Shown: piece by piece, positions 32,953 to 42,212 of the stretch
Layout: every line of letters starts with the position of its first letter
Position numbering within the stretch: the first letter of the stretch is position 1
From: a candidate division TM6 bacterium GW2011_GWF2_43_87
GTDB taxonomy: Bacteria; Babelota; Babeliae; Babelales; Babelaceae
Direction: 5' to 3'
DNA length: 64,000 nucleotides
Assembly (NCBI GenBank): GCA_001000065.1
Contig: LCGZ01000003.1
Location: forward strand, 1 to 64,000
Made by a program: the position numbers and the translations under genes
The notes under the pieces: generated by a model
Database searches by the model: none
What the model saw: the letters and a program-made list of their open reading frames with translations, nothing else
What the model was told of the DNA's origin: nothing

Positions 32953-34995
32953 ATGGAAAAGAAATTTTTGGGCCAGTTGGTCCGTTTTGGCTTAGTTATG
33001 CGTAAACTATTTTTTGTCGCAATTTCAGCGGGTTGTTTAAGTAACCTTAGTGCCATGATGGCAGATGGGCCTATTATTGTGCTTCGATCTGTACCAGCGT
33101 CTATTGGTGTGCCTTCTGTGCTTAATGTGGCGCAGCCTCGTGGGTTTATGTTGAGACTGGGCACTTCGTTTAAAGCTATGAACACGTGGTGTAGGCAGTA
33201 TCCTAAAGAGGCGGCGGCCTTGGGGGCTTGTGGCGTTGCCTTGACCGGGTTAGTAGCATTAGGCCATCTCTGTTTTGCTATTAGTGATTATGGGCGAGCT
33301 ACTTTGAAAGATGCCTATCGAACGGATAAGCGGCGTCTAGTCAGGTATTTGGAGTGGTGGAATGCATATCTGTTGGCTAGAGACAGACGTAAATTTATTA
33401 AGGCGTGTGTGCGGGAGAATGCTCCGATTGAGAGGATAAGGTTTTTGGTTGAGCGTGGAGAGTGGCATTATGGTTTTTCTCGTTCTATCGCCAAACCTAT
33501 TTCTTTGGCCGTGCGGGCTGGTCGACTTGATGTTGTTACTTTACTTATAAACTCTTTGCCTGCGGGGATAGATATTAGTGATGTAGTGAATTGGCAAGAT
33601 TCTGATGGGAATTTGCCTCTTTACTATGCAGTTGATCGGAATGATCTTCCGATGATTGGATACTTGCAGGGCAAAGGGGCTCTAATTTCTACTAATATTC
33701 CAGAAGGTCTTAAGAGCGCGGCATATAGAGATAATGATCGTAAACTTAAGGTATTTTTAAAGGCAGGGGTTTCTGGTTTAGTTGTGGGCAAAAACATAAT
33801 AGAGTTTGGATCGGCAGATTTGTTGAAGATTTTTGGACAAGACGGGAATGTGATTTCGGCAGCGGATCTTTTTGCGTTATTTCGTTATACGGCTGAGGTC
33901 GGGTACGCAATTTCGGAAAAGGAAATGTGTCAGAAGGTTCAGGCTTTGGTTGAAGACTTGGGGATGGATCTTAAATTTACGGATAATGACCAATGTACCG
34001 CGTTGCACTACGCGGCAGAACATAGCAGGATGAAAGACGTTATTAAATACCTGCTTTCCAAAGGGGGCGATGTAGATGCCAAAGATGGAGATGGCCTTAC
34101 TCCGCTTCATCATGCCATTAAATGTAAACAATTGCGTGCATTCAAGGCGTTGTGTAAGCATGGGAAGCCTGACTTTGGGATTGAGACTAGGGACGGGCTG
34201 AATTATCTGGAGTATTTGAAAAAGGCTAAGATAAATTTTAGTGGTTATTCTGTTGACTATAGAGAGATGAAGAGGATTTTGAAAGGGAAGTTGGGTGTGG
34301 CTGGTGGCACTGTGAATAAAGATGCCTTTATCCTATTTGGTGGAAACGTTAGTGGGATGGGGTTTGCCTTTAAAAAAATGTCCATGACTTACCATCCAGA
34401 CAAACTGCTAGAGAAAGAGTATAAAGAGTTTTATGGGATTATAAATGCTATTTTGGTTGCAGGAAAAAACTTTTTACCTACCTATTCTGGGGTTGTTCCA
34501 AAAGAGTGTGAAGTTGGTAAAGAAAATCAGATTAATCCTTACTCGAATTTTAAGACACCTATTTTGGACCAGTGTGCAAAAGAATACCAAAAAACTCTTA
34601 CAGATTTGTTGGCAGGTAATGATCAGGCTTCAAGTGCTATATTAAAAGGCCTATTAAATGATGAGTTGCCGTTGACCAAATCGATGGTTCTTGTGTTTTA
34701 TATTATGAATCATCTGAAGGCAAAGTCGTTACTTCTTTCGCAACTGTATTTGCCGGTATTTATAAAATATGCCGATAAGGTGCGTAATGAGTTAAAATGT
34801 AAGGTGGGCGAGAGCTATTTTAATGTATTTGATGATCTTGAAAAGGCCTATTTTGCCGTTATAACTCAACGGTTGGCAAAAGCATCCCTTGGCGTACGAA
34901 AAAAGGCGCGCGAGGTGGTAGAAAAATTTGTAAAAGATGAGTCCTCTTTTAAGGACCATGAGCGTATCGTTGCTTTGTTTGATCTACTTAAATAA
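32953..34995 (+). CDS. Ankyrin-repeat protein with C-terminal J-domain-like HPD segment (copy 1)
   Basis: About 680 residues from ATG 32953, behind TGGAGG. The N-terminus has a basic lead and a hydrophobic export segment (MRKLFFVAISAGCLSNLSAM, residues 16-35). A second hydrophobic segment follows near residues 90-110 (GVALTGLVALGHLCF). Ankyrin units cover roughly residues 160-440 (PISLAVRAGRLDVVTLLINS, TALHYAAEHSRMKDVIKYLL, TPLHHAIKCKQLRAFKALC). Then AFKKMSMTYHPDKLLEKEYK with HPD at 481-483 and EFYGIINAILVAG resembles helix II, HPD and helix III of a J domain. The last 150 residues are helical and end in a block repeated in copy 2. HPD stimulates Hsp70 ATPase in true J-proteins; here the role is inferred. 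Confidence 0.82.
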   Translation: MEKKFLGQLVRFGLVMRKLFFVAISAGCLSNLSAMMADGPIIVLRSVPASIGVPSVLNVAQPRGFMLRLGTSFKAMNTWCRQYPKEAAALGACGVALTGLVALGHLCFAISDYGRATLKDAYRTDKRRLVRYLEWWNAYLLARDRRKFIKACVRENAPIERIRFLVERGEWHYGFSRSIAKPISLAVRAGRLDVVTLLINSLPAGIDISDVVNWQDSDGNLPLYYAVDRNDLPMIGYLQGKGALISTNIPEGLKSAAYRDNDRKLKVFLKAGVSGLVVGKNIIEFGSADLLKIFGQDGNVISAADLFALFRYTAEVGYAISEKEMCQKVQALVEDLGMDLKFTDNDQCTALHYAAEHSRMKDVIKYLLSKGGDVDAKDGDGLTPLHHAIKCKQLRAFKALCKHGKPDFGIETRDGLNYLEYLKKAKINFSGYSVDYREMKRILKGKLGVAGGTVNKDAFILFGGNVSGMGFAFKKMSMTYHPDKLLEKEYKEFYGIINAILVAGKNFLPTYSGVVPKECEVGKENQINPYSNFKTPILDQCAKEYQKTLTDLLAGNDQASSAILKGLLNDELPLTKSMVLVFYIMNHLKAKSLLLSQLYLPVFIKYADKVRNELKCKVGESYFNVFDDLEKAYFAVITQRLAKASLGVRKKAREVVEKFVKDESSFKDHERIVALFDLLK

Positions 34996-35038
34996 AAATA
35001 TCAAAAATTTGTTACTCGAAATTATATGGGTGGAGGAT

Positions 35039-37990
35039 ATGGAAAAGAAACTTTTGGGCCGGTCGGTCCGTTTTGACCTAGTTATGCATAAACTATTTTT
35101 TGTCGTAATTTCAGCGGGTTTTTTAACCAGTCTTAGTGCCATGACGGTAGATGCGCCTGTTATTGTGCCTCGGCCTGCACCTGTGTCTATTGGTGTGTCT
35201 TCTGCGCTTAATGTGGCGCAGTCTCGTGGGTTAATGTCGAGATTAGGTACTCCGTTTAAAGCTATGAATAGGTGGTGTAGGCAGCATCCAAAAAAGGCGT
35301 TGGCTTTTGGTGGCGTTGCTTTGACCGGGTTAGTAGCTTTAGGTCATCTCTGTTTTGCTGCTAGTGATTATGGGCGTGCTACTTTGAAAGATGCCTATCG
35401 AGCCGATAAACAATGGTTGGTTCGCTACCTAGAGTGGTGGGGTGCCAGCCTTCGGATTGGTGATCGACGTAAGCTAATTAAGGCGGCTATGGTAGGGGTT
35501 GCTCCGATTGGTAAGATAAGGCCGTTGGTTGAACGTGGAGTCTGGTATCGTAGTCTTTCTAGTTCTATCTCCAAGCCTATTTCTTTGGCCGTGCGGGCAG
35601 GTCGACTTGATATTGTTACCTTGCTTATAAATTCTTTGCCTGCGGGGACAGATATTAGTGGTGTGGTGAATTGGCAAGACGCTGGTGGCAAGAGCTCCCT
35701 TTATTATGCAGCCGAGCGGAATGATCTTCCGATGATTGCGTACCTACAGGGCAAAGGAGCTCTGATTTCCACTAATATTTCAAAGGATGTTTCCTTGGCA
35801 GTCCGGAGTGGCAGGCTTAATGTTGTCACTTTATTTATAGATTTTATGCCTATGGGGACAGATCTGAATAGTGTAGTGAACTGGGAAGATGCTGATGGAA
35901 ATTCTCCTCTTTACTATGCAGTTGAACGTAATGATCTTCCGATGATTGGATACTTGCAGGGCAAAGGGGCTCTGATTTCTACTAATATTCCAGAAGGTCT
36001 TAAGAGCGCGGCATATAGAGATAATGATCGTAAACTTAAGGTATTTTTAAAGGCAGGTGTTTCTGTTTTAGATGTGGGTAAATACATAATAGCGTATGGA
36101 TCGGTAGATTTGTTGAAGATTTTGGGACAAGACGGGAATGTGCTTTCGGCAGCGGATCTTTTTGCTTTGTTTCGTTATATGGCTGAGCTTGGTGACGGAA
36201 TTTCGGAAGAGAAAAAAATTAATTGCTTACAAGTGTTGGTGAATGACTTAGGGTTGAATCTTGGCTTTGTTGATGAACACCAGCGTACAGCATTACACTA
36301 TGCAGTAAAACATGGTTTGGATGGAGTATTCAAATTTCTGCTTTCTAACGGAGTAGTGAATGCAAATGCTAAAGATAAGGATGGTCTAACTCCTCTTCAT
36401 TATGCCATTCAAGCCCATTCACAGGGAATGGTTAATGCCTTGTGTGGTCATGGAGGCATAGATTTAAAGGTTGTGTTTGGTAAGGGTTTGAATTATCTGC
36501 AGTATGCGAAAACGGTTCGTTCAGGCATTTATAAACTTGAAACAGACGCGGTAGAGAAGATATTAGAGAAGATATTAGAGAAGATATATGGTGTGCCCAA
36601 AGAGGAGCCCAAGCCTGAAGAGAAGAAAGATGCTTCTGGGAAGATTGAAGATGAGTTTCCAATTCATAGAGCGGTTTCTGCTGAGGACATGGATCTTCTT
36701 AAAACTCTTCTTGGTCAAAAATTTGTGGAAGATGTTGTGATGGTTCCTAATCTGGACGGTGAGCTCCCATTTCACCTCGCGGCTAAGGATGGTAATGTTA
36801 AGATAATGAAGTTATTGCTTGCCGCTGAACAGCAGAAAAAAGATCCTAAAGAGATGATGATAAACGCCAAAACGAATGATTCTAAAACTCCACTTCACTA
36901 TGCTGTAGAGGGTGGTCAACAGAAGGCGGTTGAATTTATTCTTAAAAAATTGGCGTTATTTAAGGATGTGCGCGATTCAAGTATTGATGCGCGGGATAAG
37001 AGTGAGAAAACGGCTCTTCACTATGCAGTCGCCTCTACTGATAGCTCATCGCTTGAAATTATGAAAAAACTGTTTAGCGCTGGGGCGGATCTAAAGGCCT
37101 GTGATCTTAATAGTGAAACGCCGCTTCACTATGCCGTTAGGTTAAAGAAGAAGGAGAGGGTTAGGATTCTTTGTGGGTCTGTAGAGTATGCGATGAAGGT
37201 ATGTGGCGCCAAAAACAAATCATCTAAAAAAGTAAAAAAGTTGCTGAAAGAATGGAAAAAACGCATAGATGTGAATGTTAAAGCAAAATTAAACAAGACG
37301 CCGTTAGATTATGTTCGGGACTATAAGGCGGGTAGATCTATCCGAGAAATTTTGGAAGATAAAGGGGCTGTGTCTGGGGCTGTTGAAATTAGTAAAGACG
37401 CTTTGTTAGTGCTTGGTGGAAAGCTTTCTGAATCAAAATCTACCTCTAAAAAACTTAGTCTTGTTTATCATCCTGATCGGGTGATGGGGGATGAGTATAT
37501 CGATTTTTATAGCATTTTATTTAAGATTGTCTCGGATAGCACATCTCTTTTGAAAGACTGTACGGGGGAAGATCCTGTTATTGATGGGAAAGCAGGCGAT
37601 CTTTTAAACGTGCTTACCGATCTTAAGGGCGGCGCAAAAAAAGATGTTGGTGAGGTGTGGAAACTATTAGATTCTAGAAAGAAGCTTCCGCTTGCCAGCA
37701 CAACGGCCATGATATTGGTTCTGGTCTCTCAATTGAAGGAAAGTCGCCTGGGTCTTAAAACGGTTTATCTGGAGATTTTCCTTAAAAAGAGTGCCTCTGC
37801 GAAGCGTCGTCTAGCAGGTTCTTTTGATGATTTTGAAAAAGCCTATTTTGCCTTTATAATAAAGCGGTTGACGGCAGCTTCTTTGGAGGTTCGTTTCAGG
37901 GCGCGCGAGGTGTTAGAAGAATTTGTAAAAGATGAGCCTTCTTTTGAGGACCATGAACGTATCGTTGCTTTGCGTGATCTACTTAAGTAG
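35039..37990 (+). CDS. Ankyrin-repeat protein with C-terminal J-domain-like HPD segment (copy 2)
   Basis: About 983 residues from ATG 35039, behind the same TGGAGG leader as copy 1. The frame is open into the end of copy 1, but that extension has no support. Export segment HKLFFVVISAGFLTSLSAM, a second hydrophobic segment, and more ankyrin units than copy 1. One module (SLAVRxGRLxxVTLxI...ALISTNI) occurs twice in tandem, and a further ankyrin block at about 540-720 has no copy-1 counterpart. The J-like segment is SKKLSLVYHPDRVMGDEYID, with HPD at 811-813. The C-terminal block (FEKAYFAFIIKRLTAASLEV, EDHERIVALRDLLK) matches copy 1. Cytosolic versus exported J function cannot be decided. Confidence 0.82.
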   Translation: MEKKLLGRSVRFDLVMHKLFFVVISAGFLTSLSAMTVDAPVIVPRPAPVSIGVSSALNVAQSRGLMSRLGTPFKAMNRWCRQHPKKALAFGGVALTGLVALGHLCFAASDYGRATLKDAYRADKQWLVRYLEWWGASLRIGDRRKLIKAAMVGVAPIGKIRPLVERGVWYRSLSSSISKPISLAVRAGRLDIVTLLINSLPAGTDISGVVNWQDAGGKSSLYYAAERNDLPMIAYLQGKGALISTNISKDVSLAVRSGRLNVVTLFIDFMPMGTDLNSVVNWEDADGNSPLYYAVERNDLPMIGYLQGKGALISTNIPEGLKSAAYRDNDRKLKVFLKAGVSVLDVGKYIIAYGSVDLLKILGQDGNVLSAADLFALFRYMAELGDGISEEKKINCLQVLVNDLGLNLGFVDEHQRTALHYAVKHGLDGVFKFLLSNGVVNANAKDKDGLTPLHYAIQAHSQGMVNALCGHGGIDLKVVFGKGLNYLQYAKTVRSGIYKLETDAVEKILEKILEKIYGVPKEEPKPEEKKDASGKIEDEFPIHRAVSAEDMDLLKTLLGQKFVEDVVMVPNLDGELPFHLAAKDGNVKIMKLLLAAEQQKKDPKEMMINAKTNDSKTPLHYAVEGGQQKAVEFILKKLALFKDVRDSSIDARDKSEKTALHYAVASTDSSSLEIMKKLFSAGADLKACDLNSETPLHYAVRLKKKERVRILCGSVEYAMKVCGAKNKSSKKVKKLLKEWKKRIDVNVKAKLNKTPLDYVRDYKAGRSIREILEDKGAVSGAVEISKDALLVLGGKLSESKSTSKKLSLVYHPDRVMGDEYIDFYSILFKIVSDSTSLLKDCTGEDPVIDGKAGDLLNVLTDLKGGAKKDVGEVWKLLDSRKKLPLASTTAMILVLVSQLKESRLGLKTVYLEIFLKKSASAKRRLAGSFDDFEKAYFAFIIKRLTAASLEVRFRAREVLEEFVKDEPSFEDHERIVALRDLLK

Positions 37991-38004
37991 CCTTTGTTCC
38001 TAGG

Positions 38005-39396
38005 CTACAAGAGTTGTGATGCTAACGAACTTAATGCGCTGCGTTCACTCTTTTCAAGGAATACTGAGCCAAATATCGACTGTCCTTTAAAGCGTTCACT
38101 GGTTACTACAAGTCCATTGCTTGCAAAGTCTAGGTAAGGGGAATCGATTTGGTAGGGATCTCCAGCAAGTATAATTTTGCTTCCTTCACCAACCCGAGTA
38201 ATAAGTGTTTTAACTTCATGAGGAGTTAGATTCTGTACTTCATCGATTAGGATATATTGGTCTGGAATTGAGCGTCCACGCATATAGGTAATTGCTTCAA
38301 GACTGATTTTATCAGCACTTGAGAGGTCTTCAATGGTTGGTATTTTCCAAGAAGCTGCTTTTCCACCCTTTTTGCGGGATTTGCGCTCTCCTTTTTGGAC
38401 GCCGTGTTGATCTTCATAAAGTCCGCGTTCATAGCCTGACTGTGCTTTATGCGTTATAAATTCCCAGTTATCTCGGATGGGCTGCATCCAGCTGTAGAGT
38501 TTTTCTTGGATGTCGCCTGGAAGATAGCCGATGTCTCTGCCCAGCGGTTCAACGGGGCGTGCAACTAATAGTTTTTTATACTCGTGTTCTACAAGTAGTT
38601 TATGGAGTGCGGCCACCAGTACTAAAAAGGTTTTTCCCGTTCCTGCAGGTCCAAGAAGGGTTATCAATTGTACGTTGTCGTCAAAAAGAAGATCAAAGGC
38701 CATGAGTTGTTCAGGATTGCGGGCTTCAATGGGCCAGGTAATGCGAGGGTGTTTGACAGGCCTGAAGGCATTAGCGCCTAAGTAGCGAAAGACTCGGTAG
38801 TTTTCGGGGTTGCGTTCGCTCATAAGAAGGATGTACTGATTTGTAAAGAGTTCTTGAGATTTTGCAAGATCGTCAAGAAGCATGGGACGTTCTTTTTGTA
38901 GTTCTGCAGCAGGAACTGTAAATGAGAGCCACCCTTTGTAAAAGTCGTCTTCGGCTATGTGTTCTCTTTTGTAATCTTCGGTAATTAGACCGAGCGCATC
39001 GGCCTTGACGCGCATGTTAAGGTCTTTTGAGATGAAGTGGACTTCAACTCCTTCTTTTCGCATGGAGAGTGCAGTAGCTAATATAATGTCATCGTTTGAG
39101 TTTGAGTCTGCACCTAGCGTGGGGATCGAAAGTTCTTTAGGCAAGAGGAGAATGCGAATAATCGTTCCATTTTCGAGTGTTACGCCGTCTATTAGGTGGC
39201 CTATTTCGCGTAGCCCGTCAAGAGTTCGGATGGCTTCGCGGGCGTTACGTCCTCGTGCAGATGTTTCTGATTTGAATTTATCAAGCTCTTGTAGGACTGT
39301 AATGGGTATCCCTATGTGGGCACCTTTAAATGAAAAAAGAGCTTTTGAATCGTGCAGTAATACATTGGTATCAAGAATAAATAATTTTTGATCCAT
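38005..39396 (-). CDS. PIN-PhoH (PhoH2-type) ATPase/ribonuclease
   Basis: A 463-residue protein with an N-terminal PIN RNase domain and a C-terminal PhoH ATPase domain, the PhoH2 arrangement. PIN acidic residues are visible in KLFILDTNVLLHD (D9), LQELDKF (E37), NSNDDIILA (D102-D103) and SKDLNMRVKA (D125). The PhoH part has Walker A LLGPAGTGKTFLVL (249-256), VARPVEPLGRDIGYLPGD, the TYMRGRSIPDQYILIDEVQN Walker B segment and ILAGDPYQID. PhoH2 proteins unwind and cleave RNA in an ATP-dependent manner and are sometimes linked to toxin-antitoxin loci. No antitoxin is seen here. Confidence 0.92.
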   Translation of the reverse strand: MDQKLFILDTNVLLHDSKALFSFKGAHIGIPITVLQELDKFKSETSARGRNAREAIRTLDGLREIGHLIDGVTLENGTIIRILLLPKELSIPTLGADSNSNDDIILATALSMRKEGVEVHFISKDLNMRVKADALGLITEDYKREHIAEDDFYKGWLSFTVPAAELQKERPMLLDDLAKSQELFTNQYILLMSERNPENYRVFRYLGANAFRPVKHPRITWPIEARNPEQLMAFDLLFDDNVQLITLLGPAGTGKTFLVLVAALHKLLVEHEYKKLLVARPVEPLGRDIGYLPGDIQEKLYSWMQPIRDNWEFITHKAQSGYERGLYEDQHGVQKGERKSRKKGGKAASWKIPTIEDLSSADKISLEAITYMRGRSIPDQYILIDEVQNLTPHEVKTLITRVGEGSKIILAGDPYQIDSPYLDFASNGLVVTSERFKGQSIFGSVFLEKSERSALSSLASQLL

Positions 39397-39581
39397 TTTA
39401 CCCTCTCCCTCTTGTTAATTCATAGGCCATTTTACCTGCTTATGAGCGTAGCACGAAGAGTTCTTGATTTGCTATGTTTTTTGAAATTAGTTAGGCGAGA
39501 GATTTAGGCTCGAGTGTGCCGGTATGATGTTTGAATGCTATATGAAAAAAGTAGCGGTTTTTAGCCTTAAATTGGTGGGAC

Positions 39582-39611
39582 TTGCCAAAAATGTACAAAA
39601 TCCTGTAGACT
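39582..39611 (+). promoter_or_regulatory. Probable lemA promoter
   Basis: TTGCCA (39582-39587, five of six matches) and TAGACT (39606-39611, four of six) are 18 bases apart, 44 bases before the lemA ATG. The rest of the phoH-lemA gap shows nothing else. Confidence 0.45.
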
Positions 39612-39655
39612 TAATGGGAAGAAGACGATTGAATTTACAACTATTTAGGAAGAAA

Positions 39656-40222
39656 ATGACCTCTATGACTATTGTCCTTTTGGGCATCCTGGCGTTCGTT
39701 GTGTTGGTAGGTTTGTGGTTTATACAAGGCTATAATGCGCTTGTTCGGCTAAAAGCAATGATTGATGAGGCGTGGAGTGGTATTAACGTGCAGCTAAAGC
39801 GTCGTTATGACCTGATTCCTAATCTGGTTGCTGTGGTTAAACAGTACAGTATTCATGAAAAAGATGTGCTTGAAAATATAGCGCGTATGCGTTCGGTTTC
39901 TATGCAGGCTACTGGCATTGAGCAGAAGGCTGCAGCTGAGGGGCAGTTAACATCGGCTTTAAAAACGCTTTTTGCGGTTGCAGAGAACTATCCTAACTTG
40001 AAGGCTAACGAAAACTTTATGTCGCTTCAAAAAGATCTCTCTTCATTGGAAGATGAACTTCAGCTTTCGCGTCGGTACTATAATGGCGCGGCTCGAAATT
40101 ATAATATCAATGTCAATATGTTCCCATCTCGTATAATTGCAGGTATTACGGGCTTTGCGGTAGCGCCTTTCTTTGAACTTGAGAGTGCTGAAGAGCGGAA
40201 CGTTCCACACGTTCAATTTTAA
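39656..40222 (+). CDS. lemA: LemA-family membrane protein
   Basis: A 188-residue protein from ATG 39656, behind TTAGGAAG. The frame is open 44 codons further up, but that would hide the membrane segment. One N-terminal helix (IVLLGILAFVVLVGLWFIQ) anchors a helical-bundle domain with the LemA signatures YNALVRLKAMIDEAWSGINV, LKRRYDLIPNLVAVVKQY, FAVAENYPNLKANENFMSLQ and SRRYYNGAARNYNINVNMFP. The function of LemA is not settled. It is paired with a DUF2207 gene 17 bases downstream, a common pairing. Confidence 0.93.
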   Translation: MTSMTIVLLGILAFVVLVGLWFIQGYNALVRLKAMIDEAWSGINVQLKRRYDLIPNLVAVVKQYSIHEKDVLENIARMRSVSMQATGIEQKAAAEGQLTSALKTLFAVAENYPNLKANENFMSLQKDLSSLEDELQLSRRYYNGAARNYNINVNMFPSRIIAGITGFAVAPFFELESAEERNVPHVQF

Positions 40223-40239
40223 CCAGTGTTAGGAGGTCC

Positions 40240-41982
40240 ATGGTCCGTTCTGCTGTACGCGCATTGGGCGTCTTGATTTTTTGTGCTTTATCTCTTATTG
40301 GCCTAATTTTTGTTGGTGGTGCCTGTGCGACTCCTTCTGAATACATAGCGCGGTTTGATGTGCAGGTTGCGGTTGAAAAAGATGGTGCGCTCACTATAGT
40401 TGAAACCATTGATTATGCCTTTGATGCCTCGCTCTCTAGGCGAGGCATGTTTCGTGATTTTCCTACCGCATACGCTGGTCCTATGGGAACCAATTACACG
40501 GTTGAATTGTCACAGATCTCGGCTTTTAGGGATGGGAAGAAGGAGCATTTTCGTCTCGAGCCTATTGAAAATGGGATGCGCATTCGATTAGGGCGAGCGG
40601 ATGTTTTCTTGGCCCCGGGGGTGCATCGTTATGAGATTCACTACAGGACTAATCGGCAAATCTTGTTTTCGTCACAGACGTACGATGAACTATCCTGGAA
40701 CGTTACGGGGAATTTGTGGAGAATTCCTATTTTTAAGGCGCAGATTGCGGTTATTTTCCCACCCGAAATTCCAGTAGCAAAAGTATCGATATTTGGGTAT
40801 ACAGGGCGCTTTGGAGAGCGGGGATCTGATTATACAGTGAAGGCTGACGGGAAGCATGTTATTTATGCAGAGACTACGGTACCGTTGGCGCCGCGTGCAG
40901 GTTTTTCGCTTTCGCTTTCGTGGCCTAAAGGGCTTATCATACCTCCTTCTGCGGCCCAGGAGTTTTGGTGGTTTGTGCGGGATAACCCAGGGCTGATACT
41001 CTTTTTTTTAGTATTTATAGCCTTGATTATTTTTTATATAGTGACGTGGAGATGGGTGCGGAAAACTCAGGACGTGGGGCCTGTAATTCCGCTTTTCCAT
41101 CCTCCTGAAGGGCTATCGCCTGCGGGCTGTCGCTATGTTCTGCAAATGGGCTATGATGCACGTCAGCTTGCGGCTGAGATGGTCAATTTGGCTGTGCATG
41201 GCGCGGTAAAGATTGACTACGATCCCAAGTGGTTTGGCAAGGGAACGTACCGATTAAGTAAGGTCGTGTATTCTGGTGAAGATTTGAGTGCCTTGCAGCA
41301 GGGCTTATTGGGGCATCTGTTTCAGTTATCCGATCTGGTTGAACTGGGGCAAGAAGGTCGTCCACAGGTTCAGAATGCGGCTCAATTTATGCGCTCGCAG
41401 CTTGGTAAGGCTTTTGGAGCCAATTTTGTGTATAATGCTTGGTATTCTGTCTGGACGGGTGTCATAAGTTGCGTAACGGTTTTGGTTGCGTGGGGCTTGG
41501 ATGGCTGGTTTAATCCGGTGGTTCCGCTGCTTCTTTTTGGAGTTGTGGGAGTGGGGGCCTTTATGCTTAGGGCCTACACAAACTCAGGCTGTAAACTGCG
41601 TGACCAAATAAAGGGTTTTGTTATGTACTTAAAGGCCGCGGAGACGGAGCGGCTTGATATTATTGGTACTCCGCCTACTAGGACGCCTGAACTTTTTGAA
41701 AAATATCTGCCCTATGCGATTGCGTTGGATGCTGAGCGGCAGTGGACTCGTCAATTTGCCTCTGTTTTCAAGGCTCTTGAGATGGAACAGCACCCCTATT
41801 CTCCGATCTGGTTTGGGGGAAGGTTGCTTACGCTTTCGGCCATGGATGCATTTTCGTCTGATTTGGGATCATTCGCTTCTGATTTTAACATTCCATTATC
41901 GTCTTATAAGACGCCTTCTGGCGCAGGTGGCGGCGGATTTTCTGGCGGTGGACGTGGCGGTGGAGGTGGTGGAGGCTGGTAA
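40240..41982 (+). CDS. DUF2207-family membrane protein with Gly-rich C-terminus
   Basis: A 580-residue membrane protein starting behind TTAGGAGG. A signal/anchor helix (residues 8-28) precedes an extracytoplasmic beta domain (YIARFDVQVAVEKDGALTIV, YAFDASLSRRGMFRDFP, VHRYEIHYRTNRQ), which is the DUF2207 signature. A second membrane segment follows (LILFFLVFIALIIFYIVTW), then a cytosolic winged-helix-like part (DARQLAAEMVNLAVHGAVKI) and two more helices. The chain ends in a Gly-rich tail (GAGGGGFSGGGRGGGGGGGW). Coupled to lemA, it is likely an envelope protein. Biochemical function is unknown. Confidence 0.88.
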   Translation: MVRSAVRALGVLIFCALSLIGLIFVGGACATPSEYIARFDVQVAVEKDGALTIVETIDYAFDASLSRRGMFRDFPTAYAGPMGTNYTVELSQISAFRDGKKEHFRLEPIENGMRIRLGRADVFLAPGVHRYEIHYRTNRQILFSSQTYDELSWNVTGNLWRIPIFKAQIAVIFPPEIPVAKVSIFGYTGRFGERGSDYTVKADGKHVIYAETTVPLAPRAGFSLSLSWPKGLIIPPSAAQEFWWFVRDNPGLILFFLVFIALIIFYIVTWRWVRKTQDVGPVIPLFHPPEGLSPAGCRYVLQMGYDARQLAAEMVNLAVHGAVKIDYDPKWFGKGTYRLSKVVYSGEDLSALQQGLLGHLFQLSDLVELGQEGRPQVQNAAQFMRSQLGKAFGANFVYNAWYSVWTGVISCVTVLVAWGLDGWFNPVVPLLLFGVVGVGAFMLRAYTNSGCKLRDQIKGFVMYLKAAETERLDIIGTPPTRTPELFEKYLPYAIALDAERQWTRQFASVFKALEMEQHPYSPIWFGGRLLTLSAMDAFSSDLGSFASDFNIPLSSYKTPSGAGGGGFSGGGRGGGGGGGW

Positions 41983-42051
41983 ACGAGTTTTTACCACCTA
42001 ATTAATTTAGTTGGGCCTGTATATCTGTCCTGTTCTTTTGAGAAACTTTCT

Positions 42052-42079
42052 GCCCCACGGTGCATCCGTGGGGCTTTTT
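42052..42079 (+). terminator. Terminator after the DUF2207 gene
   Basis: GCCCCACGG and CCGTGGGGC pair around TGCAT and are followed by TTTTTCTGTTT. A strong intrinsic terminator. Confidence 0.9.
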
Positions 42080-42150
42080 CTGTTTATTGCTCATTTTTGA
42101 TTGCCATCAAGGATTGCTATCAAGCGCTTGTCGCGCTCACTGGTCTTTCG

Positions 42151-42159
42151 TGTTATACT
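42151..42159 (+). promoter_or_regulatory. Extended -10 promoter of thrS
   Basis: TGTTATACT is an extended -10 element (TGn plus TATACT), 53 bases before the thrS ATG. A -35 box is weak or too distant. Confidence 0.5.
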
Positions 42160-42212
42160 AATTTTCAGTTGTTAAACTATTGCTGAATTTCTCATGGCAC
42201 AAGGAAAAAGTC

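Noticed and set aside
34937-35038. Extended start of ankyrin-J copy 2 inside copy 1
   Set aside because: The extra 34 codons overlap the end of copy 1 in another frame, and the conserved TGGAGG-ATG leader at 35039 is a better start.
38005-39396. Toxin-antitoxin locus around the PIN-PhoH gene
   Set aside because: No small antitoxin gene lies upstream; the gene stands alone between convergent and divergent neighbours.
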